From the NCBI GenBank assembly GCA_947630185.1, contig CANRGT010000003.1, positions 56,574 to 120,573 on the forward strand: 64,000 nt of DNA, written 5' to 3'. This document shows positions 55,161 to 64,000 of the stretch, one piece after another. Each line of letters begins with the position of its first letter. Positions within the stretch are counted from its first letter, which is position 1. The notes beneath the pieces were generated by a model, which did no database searches, was not told the origin of the DNA, and was given only the letters and a program-made list of their open reading frames with translations. The position numbers and the translations under genes were made by a program. This DNA is from an uncultured Clostridia bacterium (GTDB lineage: Bacteria > Bacillota > Clostridia > TANB77 > CAG-508).

Positions 55161-55337
55161 TTATTGCTCATTATTATTTTCATATTTATAACTACTGCAC
55201 ATTGATTCATCAGGTTCTTTTGTTTCACATCCAATAATTGGTGTTACAATTATTTGTTCTAGTTTGCATTGTTGATATTGTGGATTGTTGTGTTTACAGC
55301 TTGTTACTGTACAATTTATTTTTTGACTTTGATCCAT
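55161..55337 (-). CDS. DUF1540 small Cys-rich protein
   Basis: The 58-residue product begins MDQSQKINCTVTSCKHNN and has the DUF1540 pattern: paired cysteines near the N-terminus (INCTVTSCKHNN..QQCKLEQIIVTPII) and CxSY at the end (ESMCSSYKYENN). These small proteins probably bind a metal ion and are common in spore-forming clostridia. AAAGGAATG lies before the ATG. The frame is intact. Confidence 0.82.
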   Translation of the reverse strand: MDQSQKINCTVTSCKHNNPQYQQCKLEQIIVTPIIGCETKEPDESMCSSYKYENNNEQ

Positions 55338-55423
55338 ATAAATTCATTCCTTTCTCTAATTTTAAATTTTAAGGCTTACCAATTTAAAAATTCACAAAAT
55401 TTTAGAATGTAAATAATTTTAAA

Positions 55424-55472
55424 TTAAATAGCCATAATAGTAATTTTCATTATTATTATGGCTATTTTTTAA
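55424..55472 (-). terminator. Intrinsic terminator after the glycosyltransferase
   Basis: AAATAGCCATAATA pairs with TTATTATGGCTATTT over a 13-base loop, with a minus-strand T-run. It lies beyond the gene end at 55606. Confidence 0.75.
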
Positions 55473-55605
55473 AATTTTATGAATTTTTACATTTAAAATT
55501 TGCATTTTTTTAATTTTTATTTACTATCTTTTAGAGTTGTTTTAATAAATTATAAGTACATTTGATGTTACAATATAATACTTAATTAAATTCGACATGT
55601 ATTTT

Positions 55606-57151
55606 TTATATAACTTGAAACAACATATAATAAGAATTTACATTTTGAACATACACACTATCAATTTGCTTATAATTTTCATTTAAATATTCGATTTTGT
55701 TGCTGTCCTCTTCTTTTTCTACTTTTATTACAACAAAATCAACTACCTTTTCTTTTATGTATCTATTTTGCTCGTCCATTATTTCTGGATAGCTTTCATA
55801 ACTTATATTTGGTTTATGAAAATATTTTACATTCGGAACTATATTTGTTACTGTATAAAATCCACCATCTAAAAAGCCATAATTAAGTAGTGTAGCATTA
55901 GGTTTTTGTTTAATAATTTCTGCAAATTTGTATTGCACTAAATCTTCCTTTTTCGTTTTTCGAAATTCAAAATTATTGCTTGTATTACAACAAAGTACAA
56001 CAATCAAAATCAAATATATTGGTGCAACTAATTTAATAATATTTATGTATTTTTTATTTATAATTTTTTCAATAATCTTTGCAAAACATATAATTCCTAA
56101 AATTAGAAATGGCATTAGTATCAAGAAATAGTATATGTGGTTTGCTCCATAATATACACCAATAACTGATATCAAAATGGTTACTGTTATTGCAATTTTT
56201 TCATATATTTTACTAAAAATACTTTTGCTTATCATTGTATAAATGTAACCTATAATTGTAATAGTAGAAAATAGCCTTAAATTATTTACATACATAAGTG
56301 AATCTTTAAGAGCAGTATATATTCTATTAAATATTGATACTTGAGATGAATATGATGATATATTTACAAAGAAATATACATTAATAATATCATATAACGC
56401 ACCATTTAAAGCAAAATATATTACCCATGGTATACATGGAATTAACATTCCGAGCAATAAAATATATTCCTGTTAAAAAAGCATCTTTTACTTTTTTATT
56501 TATAAGTAATCCTATACATAAAAATGCTGCAAATCCAAACCAAAATCCTAACAGATTATACTTAATGCAAAATACTGCTCCAGCAATTACACCATTTAAT
56601 ATAACCTGCTTTGTAGGCATTTTATTAGGATATATATTCTTAAAGTAATTTAACATGTAATATAAGCTAATTGCTAGAAGCGGAAGGCAAAATTCCTCTG
56701 CACTATCTCCTGCAATAAATACATAACTAGAAAGTATTATATATGATATTAATGGTGTAGCCCATAATGTGTGTATTTTTCTACAATATATTGATATTAT
56801 TTTATTCATGAAGTATAAGAAAACAGTAAATGATATAACTTCAAAAATAAATATACCAATAAATGTATTATTTGAAATCATATAACATATTGCATGAATT
56901 AAATATAGCAAAGGACCTTTTTGTTCAAATAAATCTTTATATATTATTAGTCCATTTGCCATACCTTTTCCCATTGTAAAAAATGAATTAGGATCATCCC
57001 AATTATTAAATGGATACAAAAATGAATTTTTAGAGCATATTGTCAAAAATATTATTGCATTTAATAAACAATATATAATTATTATCCATTTAGTTTGTGT
57101 ATTATTTAGTTTTTTATTATATAAATCTTTTAGCTTCGAAAATCTTTTCAT
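55606..57151 (-). CDS. ArnT/PMT-like membrane glycosyltransferase, read with a +1 shift at 56452
   Basis: The joined protein (about 514 residues) has ten or more membrane segments and the dolichyl/undecaprenyl-sugar glycosyltransferase (GT-C) pattern: the acidic loop NNWDDPNSFFTMGKGMANGLIIYKDLFEQKGPLLYLIHAI with the Asp pair after the first helix. Both halves belong to one protein: the zero frame at ATT GCT CGG AAT drifts and stops, while skipping C at 56452 gives GIYFIAGMLIPCIPWVIYFAL. The extra C again precedes Gly (GGA). It presumably moves a sugar from a lipid carrier to an envelope polymer; substrate unknown. It starts 16 bases after the metG stop, so likely co-transcribed. Confidence 0.8.
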
Positions 57152-57166
57152 ATGTTTTTTTAATTA

Positions 57167-58741
57167 TTATAACCTTTCAAATAATGGTTCTATATTTTCT
57201 AAATTAATATCTTCAGTAATAGAAATTGGTTTCCATTCATTTTTATCAATTTTTAAATATCCTGCTATTTTATGTGCTGCATCTGGCATAAATGGTTCAA
57301 TTAAATTTGAAAGGTTTGCAATTATTGTAGCACATGTATACATTGTATTATTAAATTCTTCTAGATTTTCTTTATATTGAACCCATGGCTTTTGGTCATC
57401 ATAATATTTATTTGCATAATCAAGTAATTCTACTATTTTCAAAGTTGCATTTCTAAATTCAATATTTTCAATTAAAGATGAAATTTCATTATATTTTTTC
57501 TTTATTTCAGTTTCAACTTCTTCATTCATTTTAGAACATGGTATAGTGGTTAATCCTTTAAACTTCAAAGTTCTATTAATAAAGTTACCTAGTTTATTTG
57601 TAATTTCATTATGAGTCATTATATAATCTTCTTCTGTAAAGTTAGTATCTTTACTTTCAGGGCCATTTCTTAATAAATGAAATCTTAATGTATCTACATT
57701 ATATCTTTCTAATGCTTCTAAAATAGTTAATCCTATTCCTTTGCTTTTTGAAAATTTTTGTTCATTAAAATTCAAATATTCTGTTGATACAATTCTATCT
57801 GGGGCTTTAAGGCTCTTATCAAATCCCATAAGTAATCCTGGTAATATTATTGTATGGAATGTAATATTATCTTTTCCATGTACCATGTAAATTTTATTGT
57901 CGCCTTCACTCCACCATTGTTTCCAATCCCAGCCATTTTCTTCGCATACCTTCATCGTCATTGTTAGATAGCCTAAAACTGCATCTATCCACACATACAT
58001 TTTTTTATCTTCAAATCCATCAACTGGTATATCTACTCCCCAATCTAAGTTTCTAGTAACAGCTCTATCTCTTAATCCTTCTGCTAGATACTTATTAGTT
58101 TCATTTATTGTATTTTTTCTCCAGTTTCTTTCATTTATTTTTACATATTTTTCTATTTCTTGTTGCAATTTTGATAAAGCAATATATAAATTTTTATTTG
58201 GTCTTGTTACAACTTTAGAACCACATTCTGTACATACTGCATTTTTTAAGTCTTCTTTTGTTGGAACATATCCACAATCACATTGATCACCTTTAGTTTC
58301 AAGACCACATCTAGGGCAAATTAATTTTAATTCTCTATCTGCAACAAACTTATTACACTTTTCGCAAAAATTATCATCATCTATCTTTTCATATATATAA
58401 CCATTATCATAAATCTTTCTAAAGATTTCTTGTACTTTTTGCTTATGATAATCATCTTCGGTTTTGCTATATAAATCATATGAGAAGTTCATTTTATTAA
58501 AAACTTCTGAAAATTCTTTATGATATTTTTCTGCTATTTCCTTTGGACTTATTTTCTCCTTTTTTGCTCTTTCTGTAATAGGTGTACCATGGCAATCTGT
58601 ACCAGATACATAAATTACATCATCACCTATTTGTCTATGATACCTCGCTAATACATCTCCTGATATTAAAGCAGCTAAGTGTCCTAAATGTAACGACCTA
58701 TTTGCATAAGGCCATGCTCCACCAATTAATACTTTTCCCAT
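57167..58741 (-). CDS. metG: Methionyl-tRNA synthetase (short form with zinc knuckle)
   Basis: The 524-residue class I synthetase charges tRNA-Met. Seen: the first signature LHLGHLAA, the second signature FSKSKG, the Cys-rich zinc insert (CEKCNKFVADRELKLICPRC, then DQCDCGYVP, CTECGSK), AVLGYLTMTM and an anticodon-binding helical end. The C-terminal tRNA-binding OB domain of longer MetG is absent, as in some short forms. The start at 58741 follows GGGGGAAAT. Complete with no CGG codon in frame. Confidence 0.95.
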   Translation of the reverse strand: MGKVLIGGAWPYANRSLHLGHLAALISGDVLARYHRQIGDDVIYVSGTDCHGTPITERAKKEKISPKEIAEKYHKEFSEVFNKMNFSYDLYSKTEDDYHKQKVQEIFRKIYDNGYIYEKIDDDNFCEKCNKFVADRELKLICPRCGLETKGDQCDCGYVPTKEDLKNAVCTECGSKVVTRPNKNLYIALSKLQQEIEKYVKINERNWRKNTINETNKYLAEGLRDRAVTRNLDWGVDIPVDGFEDKKMYVWIDAVLGYLTMTMKVCEENGWDWKQWWSEGDNKIYMVHGKDNITFHTIILPGLLMGFDKSLKAPDRIVSTEYLNFNEQKFSKSKGIGLTILEALERYNVDTLRFHLLRNGPESKDTNFTEEDYIMTHNEITNKLGNFINRTLKFKGLTTIPCSKMNEEVETEIKKKYNEISSLIENIEFRNATLKIVELLDYANKYYDDQKPWVQYKENLEEFNNTMYTCATIIANLSNLIEPFMPDAAHKIAGYLKIDKNEWKPISITEDINLENIEPLFERL

Positions 58742-58892
58742 TATATATATTTCCCCCTTTTTTATCATGTAAATTATAAACTTTAATAGTAGTTTTTATA
58801 CACTTTATTTATTATATTATTTTCTTGTTAATAGCTTTTTACTTTATTGTATTTTTAAACCACATCTATTTTACTATATTTATATGTTTTTT

Positions 58893-59622
58893 TCAAGTGA
58901 TATCGCTTTTTTCTTCTCCTTCTTTTAATTGTTTACTCTCTGTATTTTCCATCACTTTGCAATCCTTTGGCTGTTTAAAGCTTAAATACCATGCCATTCC
59001 ATTTTTGTTTTTCTCTACTTCTCTGCTTCGTGCTTCTAATTCTGCAAATGTTTGTGGAGAAGGAAGTATTACTGGCTCACAGGGAACCCAGTTTGCAGGT
59101 GTCGAAGCTTTGTTACTATCTGCCACTTGCAATGCAGTTAATGCTCTTAGTATCTCTGGAATGCATCTTCCTACATTCATAGGATAAATCAAAATAAGCC
59201 TTATTATTCCTTTATCATCTATTATAAATACATTTCTAACTGTTTCTGTATTGCTTATGTCACTTGAAATCATCCCATATTTTCTTGCAATTTGCCCATT
59301 TCTATCTGCAATAATTGGAAATGGAATTTTTATACCTGTTTTTAAGTAAATATCATAAATCCAAGCTAAGTGTGAGGCATTACTATCTACACTTAAACCT
59401 AGCAAACTAGCATTTAGCCTTTCAAAATATGTATTTGCTTTTGCAAATGCTATAATTTCTGTTGTGCATACTGGGGTAAAATCTCCGAGGGTGCGAAAAT
59501 AATACTACCCATTTTTCTCTATATTGATTAAGAGATATATTTCCCATAGTTGTATTTGCTTCAAATTCTGGGGCAACTGACCCTATTTTTGCGTTTCCGT
59601 TCATCATGATTTCATAGTCCAT
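58893..59622 (-). CDS. Prx6/AhpC-type peroxiredoxin, read with a +1 shift at 59487
   Basis: Peroxiredoxins reduce peroxides with a catalytic Cys. The N-terminal frame (APEFEANTTMGNISLNQY...WVVLFSHP) breaks at CCT CGG AGA. Skipping C at 59487 gives SHPGDFTPVCTTEIIAFAK with the Cys of the Prx motif PxxxTxxC, then the ERLNASLLGLSVDSNASHLAWIYDIY block and the Prx6 C-terminus with VPCEPVILPSPQT. The extra C precedes Gly of HPGDF, one of the most conserved Prx residues. The protein is about 242 residues. GAGGAG precedes the ATG. An oxygen-defence gene in an apparent anaerobe. Confidence 0.9.
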
Positions 59623-59690
59623 ACAAAAAAACTCCTCTCATTTTTTGTATATTATATGAAAAGAGTTTATTTTTGTTACTTATTTACTAC

Positions 59691-60404
59691 TTACTTATCA
59701 TTTTCTTCTTTAACTTTCTTCAAATCATATATAACATCAACAGCATCACATACATTTTGGGAATGAGTTACAATAATAACACATTTATTTTCATCGTGAG
59801 CTAATTTTTTAAAGATATCTAAAATTTCACTTTCTGTCTGCTTATCAAGATTTCCTGTTGGCTCATCAGCAATTATCATTTTAGGATTATAAGATAAACT
59901 TCTTGCAATGGCAACCCTTTGTTGTTCTCCACCAGATAATCTTAATACTTTACGATTTGCATAAGTTTCTTTTAAGCCGACTTTTTCCATAAGTTCTACA
60001 GCTTTTTCTTTTTTGTTTTTAATTTTTAATCCGTTCGCATCCATAGAAAGAATAATATTTTCACTAGCCGTCATAAAAGGCAACAAATTATAACTTTGAA
60101 AAACAATACCTATATCACTATTTCGATATTTATCTAAATTCATATCCTTTAGACTTTTACCATCAAATATAATTTCACCTTCAGTACATCTTTCAAGTCC
60201 ACTGATTAAAGATAATAATGTTGTTTTTCCTGTACCACTTCGACCTCTTATAGCATACATTTTCCCACTTTCAAAATCAAAACTAACATTTCTTAACGCA
60301 TAATCATCTTCCTTTGCATCACTATATCTATAACTCGCATTTTTAATACTTAAAATAATATTCTTTGGATTTGAAACATAGTTATCTTTTTTATTATTTT
60401 CCAT
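59691..60404 (-). CDS. MacB-like ABC transporter ATPase
   Basis: The 237-residue ATPase has Walker A GRSGTGKTTLLSLIS, Q-loop FQSYNLLPFMTASENI, signature LRLSGGEQQRVAIAR, Walker B MIIADEPTGNLDKQTE and the H-loop IIVTHSQN. It belongs to the LolD/MacB branch that works with FtsX-type permeases (mechanotransmission, drug or lipoprotein traffic). The permease gene ends three bases before its start on the same strand, so the two form one operon. Confidence 0.95.
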   Translation of the reverse strand: MENNKKDNYVSNPKNIILSIKNASYRYSDAKEDDYALRNVSFDFESGKMYAIRGRSGTGKTTLLSLISGLERCTEGEIIFDGKSLKDMNLDKYRNSDIGIVFQSYNLLPFMTASENIILSMDANGLKIKNKKEKAVELMEKVGLKETYANRKVLRLSGGEQQRVAIARSLSYNPKMIIADEPTGNLDKQTESEILDIFKKLAHDENKCVIIVTHSQNVCDAVDVIYDLKKVKEENDK

Positions 60405-60406
60405 TG

Positions 60407-61858
60407 TTAAGACCTCTCTTTCAATATTGTAAGTGGTGAAAATCTTTGAATACTAATCATTGAGGCAATTGAGCTTACTAACACTAGTGAAAGTCCAATT
60501 CCAAGCAATTCTAGTAAAACTTTAATATCTACTACTGCATCAATAGAATCGTATGCTTGAACAACTGGCATACCTTTACCTCGCATTTCGCCTCTATTTC
60601 CACCATTCATATTAGCTCCACCAAAGTTTTTACCTATTTCTTCGGTTCTTTCATTACTACTATTTATTTCATTAGCAAGTAAAGAATTACTTACTCCTTT
60701 AGAACTTACTGCACCAATTCCTGCACCAAGTATAAGAGCAACAACTGAAACAATAACAAGTTCTGATACAAATTGCATAGTTAATTTAAACTTACTAATA
60801 CCGATTGTTCTTAAAACTCCTATTTCGTATTTTCTTTCACGAATATTTATCATATTGATTACAAATAAAACAATTCCACCAATAATAAGAACAATAACTA
60901 AAAATGTTGTAGCAAATGAATTAATATTTTCAATACTTGATACTCCATTTAATGCTGTTTCTTCATTCGTTTGTAAAACAAAGTTTTCATCTAGGCCCTT
61001 TTCATAAAATTCTTCTTGTAATTTTTCAACATTATCATAAGAATCCACTATAAAAGTCGGGTTAATTGTTGCTTGTAAATCTTCGTTGCTTGTAGTAATG
61101 CTTGTAACAGCATTAGCATTTGTTACAAGTGTATTGGCAGAATTTGAAAACATTGACATTGGCTCTTGATTTCCCTCTTCGTTTTCTTTAAAAATACCAA
61201 TTATTTCAAATTCATAAGTATTTCCATCTTCATCTTCTAGTTTTATTTTATCATTTAAATTTAGATCATTGTAATCAGCAAGTTCTTGGTTTATAAATAC
61301 ATAATTACCATTAAATGCTACATTCCAAGCATTATCAGTAATTTCATTCATAGTATAAGTACCATTTATAAATTCACTCATAGCATCTAATGAACTATAA
61401 CCTGTTAAAGTAAAATCAGTAGATGAAATATTATTTTCTTTTCCATGACCAAATCCATTTGGCATATTATTATTTGACTCAATTTCGGCTTTTTCAATAT
61501 TATTTCCGTTTAATCCAACACCATAAGTATAATAATAACTTTCAATATACTCACTATCAGCAAAAGACTCAACATCACTAATTGTATAACTTGCAATATT
61601 ATCAAATTTTTCTCTTGCATTTTCTCTTCCTTCTGCACCTGAAGGATCAAAGTCTTTCATCATATTAGCTCTATCAAAACTAATTGTTACTTCTTTGTCA
61701 TAAGCGCTTTTATAGGAATTTATCAAATCTACAGCTGTGTTTTTTATTGCTAATGTTATGGTACAAGCACAAGCAATAATTAAAATAATTATTCCTATTA
61801 AAATATTCCTTCCTTTATTCCTTTTAATTGAAATCCATGCATTTTTTAATATAAACAT
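60407..61858 (-). CDS. FtsX/MacB-like ABC permease
   Basis: The 483-residue permease has an N-terminal helix (NILIGIIILIIACACTITLAI), a large extracytoplasmic domain (about 45-310; contains DFDPSGAEGRENAREKFDN and an AQQINPTF-type beta region), then three helices (TFLVIVLIIGGIVLFVINMINIRERKYEIGVLRTIGISKFKL and two more), typical MacB topology, ending VSSIASMISIQRFSPLTILKERS. It works with the ATPase three bases downstream. GAGGAAGA precedes the ATG. Confidence 0.9.
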   Translation of the reverse strand: MFILKNAWISIKRNKGRNILIGIIILIIACACTITLAIKNTAVDLINSYKSAYDKEVTISFDRANMMKDFDPSGAEGRENAREKFDNIASYTISDVESFADSEYIESYYYTYGVGLNGNNIEKAEIESNNNMPNGFGHGKENNISSTDFTLTGYSSLDAMSEFINGTYTMNEITDNAWNVAFNGNYVFINQELADYNDLNLNDKIKLEDEDGNTYEFEIIGIFKENEEGNQEPMSMFSNSANTLVTNANAVTSITTSNEDLQATINPTFIVDSYDNVEKLQEEFYEKGLDENFVLQTNEETALNGVSSIENINSFATTFLVIVLIIGGIVLFVINMINIRERKYEIGVLRTIGISKFKLTMQFVSELVIVSVVALILGAGIGAVSSKGVSNSLLANEINSSNERTEEIGKNFGGANMNGGNRGEMRGKGMPVVQAYDSIDAVVDIKVLLELLGIGLSLVLVSSIASMISIQRFSPLTILKERS

Positions 61859-62048
61859 AATCTTCCTCCTTGTATTATTTTATTATGCAAATCCTAATCC
61901 ATATCTTTCACTTTTAATTCCTATAAATATTTTATTAAATAATATATAATGTTTCTTAAAACTGTATTAAATTTTACATTATTTTTATGAACAATATATG
62001 AACAATTTGTAAAAACTAATTTATCGAGATAATTATAACCATAAAAAC

Positions 62049-62078
62049 CAATGATTAACAAATAACCATTGGCTGTAT
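62049..62078 (-). terminator. Hairpin terminator of the MATE-kinase gene
   Basis: Minus strand: CCAATGGTTA-tttgt-TAATCATTGG and then TTTTTAT. Confidence 0.8.
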
Positions 62079-62083
62079 TTTTA

Positions 62084-64000
62084 CTATTTTCTATTATTTA
62101 CATATTCACAAATTATTCTAGCACATTCTTCCTTTCCAATCGAAGAATCAATACATAAATCATAATTATCTATTTTTCCCCATTCTAAACCAGAAATAGT
62201 TTTATAATAGTTACTCCTTGTTTTGTCTGATTTTTCAACATTTTTTATAGCATCTTGTTTAGTATCGTTATACATTTTCATTATATTTGATACCCTATAG
62301 TCTTTTGGTGCATAAATAAATATCCTAACCAAATCCTTATTATCTCTTAAAACATAATCTGCTGCTCTACCTACAATTACACAAGAACCTTGATTAGCAA
62401 TCTCCTTAATTACTCTGTCTTGTGCTTGTATAGCATATTGAACTGGGGATGTAGATAAATATAGATCGTTTAACACAGTTGGAGAGTTTAAATGTAAATT
62501 AGAGATAAATTCTTTATCTAATCCACTTTCTTGAGCTGCGATTAGCGTCATTTCTTTATAATAATATGGAATATTTAATCGTTTCGCAACTAATTCTCCT
62601 ATATACTTGCCTTGACTTCCATGTTGTCTTGCAATAGTAACAATTACTCCTGGATGTGATTTTTTCAAAATAGTATTTATCTTTTTTGTTTCGATATTTT
62701 CTTTTCCTAATTTTTTAAAGAATACTATAACTAATATACTAGAACAAATTATTCCTATTAAATCAGCTATTGGCGCTGCCCATAATGTTCCTTCAACGCT
62801 TAGAAAATTAGGTAATATAATTACTAATGGTACAAAACAAACTATATCACGGAGTAATGACACTATACCTGCTTTTACTGGTTGCCCTACCGCTTGGAAG
62901 AATATCGAACTCATTTTTATTATGCAAGTAAATGTTACTAACATTAAAAATATTCTAAATGTCATTATAGCAAATTCCATATACAAATCTGATTCTGTTC
63001 CGAACATTCTTATTACAATTTGTGGACAAAGTTCAAATATCAATGTTGCTATTACTCCAATTATAATTGTTGATGTTAATACAATTTTAAATGTTTCTCT
63101 AACTCTGTCAAATTTTTTTGCTCCATAATTAAACCCTAAAATTGGTTGAGCTCCCAAAATAATTCCGACTACTATATTTATAACTATTGTAAATACTTTC
63201 ATTGCTATACCTATTACTGCTATTGGTATATCTGCTCCATATTTTGATATAGCTCCATATTTAGCAAGCATTATATTACAAACTAATGATATTACAACTA
63301 TTGACATTTGAGTAATAAATGTTGATACACCTAATTTTATAACATTGCTAAATAATTTTATATTTATTTTAAAACTTTCTAATTTTAGTTTAAAAGTTTT
63401 TGTCCTAAATAAATATGCTATTGACACAATAAAAGATATAATTTGTCCTATTATTGTTGCCCAAGCTGCACCTTTAATACCAAGTTTGAATACAAATATA
63501 AATATTGGATCTAGTATAATATTAAGTATCGCTCCAGATAATGTAGATGCCATTGAAAATGCTGGTGATCCATCTGCACGAATAACTGCATTTAACATAT
63601 TTGCTATCATATAAACTGGGATTGCAGATAATATTATTATAAAATAATCTCTTGCAAGACTAATACTCGCTTCTGATGCTCCAAAAGCATATAAAATATT
63701 ATCCATAAAAGTAAATCCTAAAATTAGAAATATAATACTAATTACAAATGTTATTATAATTCCATTTCCTATTGTTTTATGAACATCTTTCGTGTCTTTT
63801 CTACCTTGACACAATGATAAGAATGCAGCTGCACCATCTCCAAAACACCAAGCGAAAGCTACTGCTATAATAGTTACTGGATAAACTATTGTAGTTGCTG
63901 CATTTCCTAAATAACCTAATTCACTATTTCCAATAAATATTTGGTCAACTATATTATAAAGTGAACTTATAAGTAGTGATAAAATACAAGGAATAGCAAA
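62084..64000 (-). CDS. MATE efflux transporter fused to a cytidylate-kinase-like domain (5' truncated by window)
   Basis: The frame is open to base 64000. The upstream part (FAIPCILSLLISSLYNIVDQIFIGN..) is the MATE N-terminus, so the ATG at 63814 is internal. The first about 440 visible residues are MATE helices (GASEASISLARDYF, NAVIRADGSPAFSM, ILGAQPILGFNYGAKKFDRVRET, FFQAVGQPVKAG). A linker (KKLGKENIETKKI) leads to a cytidylate-kinase-like domain of about 190 residues: PGVIVTIARQHGSQGKYIGELVAKRLNIPYY, IAAQESGLDKEFI, SCVIVGRAADYVLRD and KMYNDTKQDAIKNV. MATE pumps drugs or metabolites; a cytosolic nucleotide-binding tail suggests regulation or substrate coupling. Confidence 0.88.
   Translation of the reverse strand, partial: FAIPCILSLLISSLYNIVDQIFIGNSELGYLGNAATTIVYPVTIIAVAFAWCFGDGAAAFLSLCQGRKDTKDVHKTIGNGIIITFVISIIFLILGFTFMDNILYAFGASEASISLARDYFIIILSAIPVYMIANMLNAVIRADGSPAFSMASTLSGAILNIILDPIFIFVFKLGIKGAAWATIIGQIISFIVSIAYLFRTKTFKLKLESFKINIKLFSNVIKLGVSTFITQMSIVVISLVCNIMLAKYGAISKYGADIPIAVIGIAMKVFTIVINIVVGIILGAQPILGFNYGAKKFDRVRETFKIVLTSTIIIGVIATLIFELCPQIVIRMFGTESDLYMEFAIMTFRIFLMLVTFTCIIKMSSIFFQAVGQPVKAGIVSLLRDIVCFVPLVIILPNFLSVEGTLWAAPIADLIGIICSSILVIVFFKKLGKENIETKKINTILKKSHPGVIVTIARQHGSQGKYIGELVAKRLNIPYYYKEMTLIAAQESGLDKEFISNLHLNSPTVLNDLYLSTSPVQYAIQAQDRVIKEIANQGSCVIVGRAADYVLRDNKDLVRIFIYAPKDYRVSNIMKMYNDTKQDAIKNVEKSDKTRSNYYKTISGLEWGKIDNYDLCIDSSIGKEECARIICEYVNNRK

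Noticed and set aside
55606..57151. Two separate membrane proteins
   Set aside because: The reading frames overlap and join into one glycosyltransferase when the C at 56452 is skipped.
1..64000. tRNA or rRNA genes
   Set aside because: No T-loop pattern in a cloverleaf context and no rRNA-like sequence was found by eye; a tRNA search program would be decisive.

Overview
The window is AT-rich, with A-rich leaders, strong Shine-Dalgarno sites and genes for endospore formation (yabP, yabQ, spoIIM), acetate fermentation (pta-ackA), RNase Y and a type II MATE/ABC repertoire. This points to a low-GC, spore-forming anaerobe of the Bacillota, class Clostridia, probably an uncultured gut lineage. No rRNA, tRNA, CRISPR array or complete insertion sequence was found.

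Layout. 0-12.4 kb: end of uvrA, a TPR protein, a cytidylate-kinase-like protein, murD, a CBS-domain protein, an AI-2E family permease, a MazF-like protein and secA. 12.4-17.1 kb: an accessory island separating secA from prfB, with a PBECR-like nuclease, a compact structured RNA with its own promoter and terminator, a broken phage antirepressor, a flippase-like protein, a CAP-domain secreted protein, a YefM-YoeB type toxin-antitoxin pair and a compositionally odd orphan gene. 17.1-22.2 kb: core genes prfB (with the classical UGA frameshift), aspartokinase, yabP-yabQ-divIC and rho. 22.3-30.2 kb: second accessory region with a HipA-like kinase pair, a long hairpin, a type III toxin-antitoxin locus (tandem-repeat RNA plus ToxN/CptN-like nuclease), LemA-DUF3137, a CapA-like lipoprotein and a Xer-type recombinase. 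30.3-45.6 kb (mostly minus strand): ackA, pta, rny, xerD, spoIIM, endonuclease Q, coaE, tmcAL, rnhA, uvrB and a MazG-like gene. 45.7-50.5 kb: a giant Gly-Tyr-Asp repeat protein, an HD-GYP response regulator with an HPt protein, and an S1-like protein. 50.7-64 kb: two small secreted membrane-anchored proteins, smpB, class II aldolase, a PhoH ATPase, a DUF1540 peptide, a membrane glycosyltransferase, metG, peroxiredoxin, an ABC exporter and a MATE-kinase fusion cut by the window end.

The most striking signal is a recurrent +1 reading-frame break. Seven genes (AI-2E permease, secA, uvrB, a 90-residue small protein, class II aldolase, a membrane glycosyltransferase and a peroxiredoxin) carry ten extra C bases. 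In all ten cases the C lies directly before an in-frame glycine codon, so the zero-frame codon is CGG, and skipping that C restores the family sequence exactly. In a manual scan of both strands I found no in-frame CGG that is simply read as arginine in the typical AT-rich genes; the five I found lie in four genes of visibly different composition. This looks like genome-wide +1 recoding of CGG-N to glycine, or else a very phase-specific artefact; the sequence alone cannot decide. Other notable items are three copies of a covarying palindromic intergenic element, a kissing-loop RNA, and the type III toxin-antitoxin locus.
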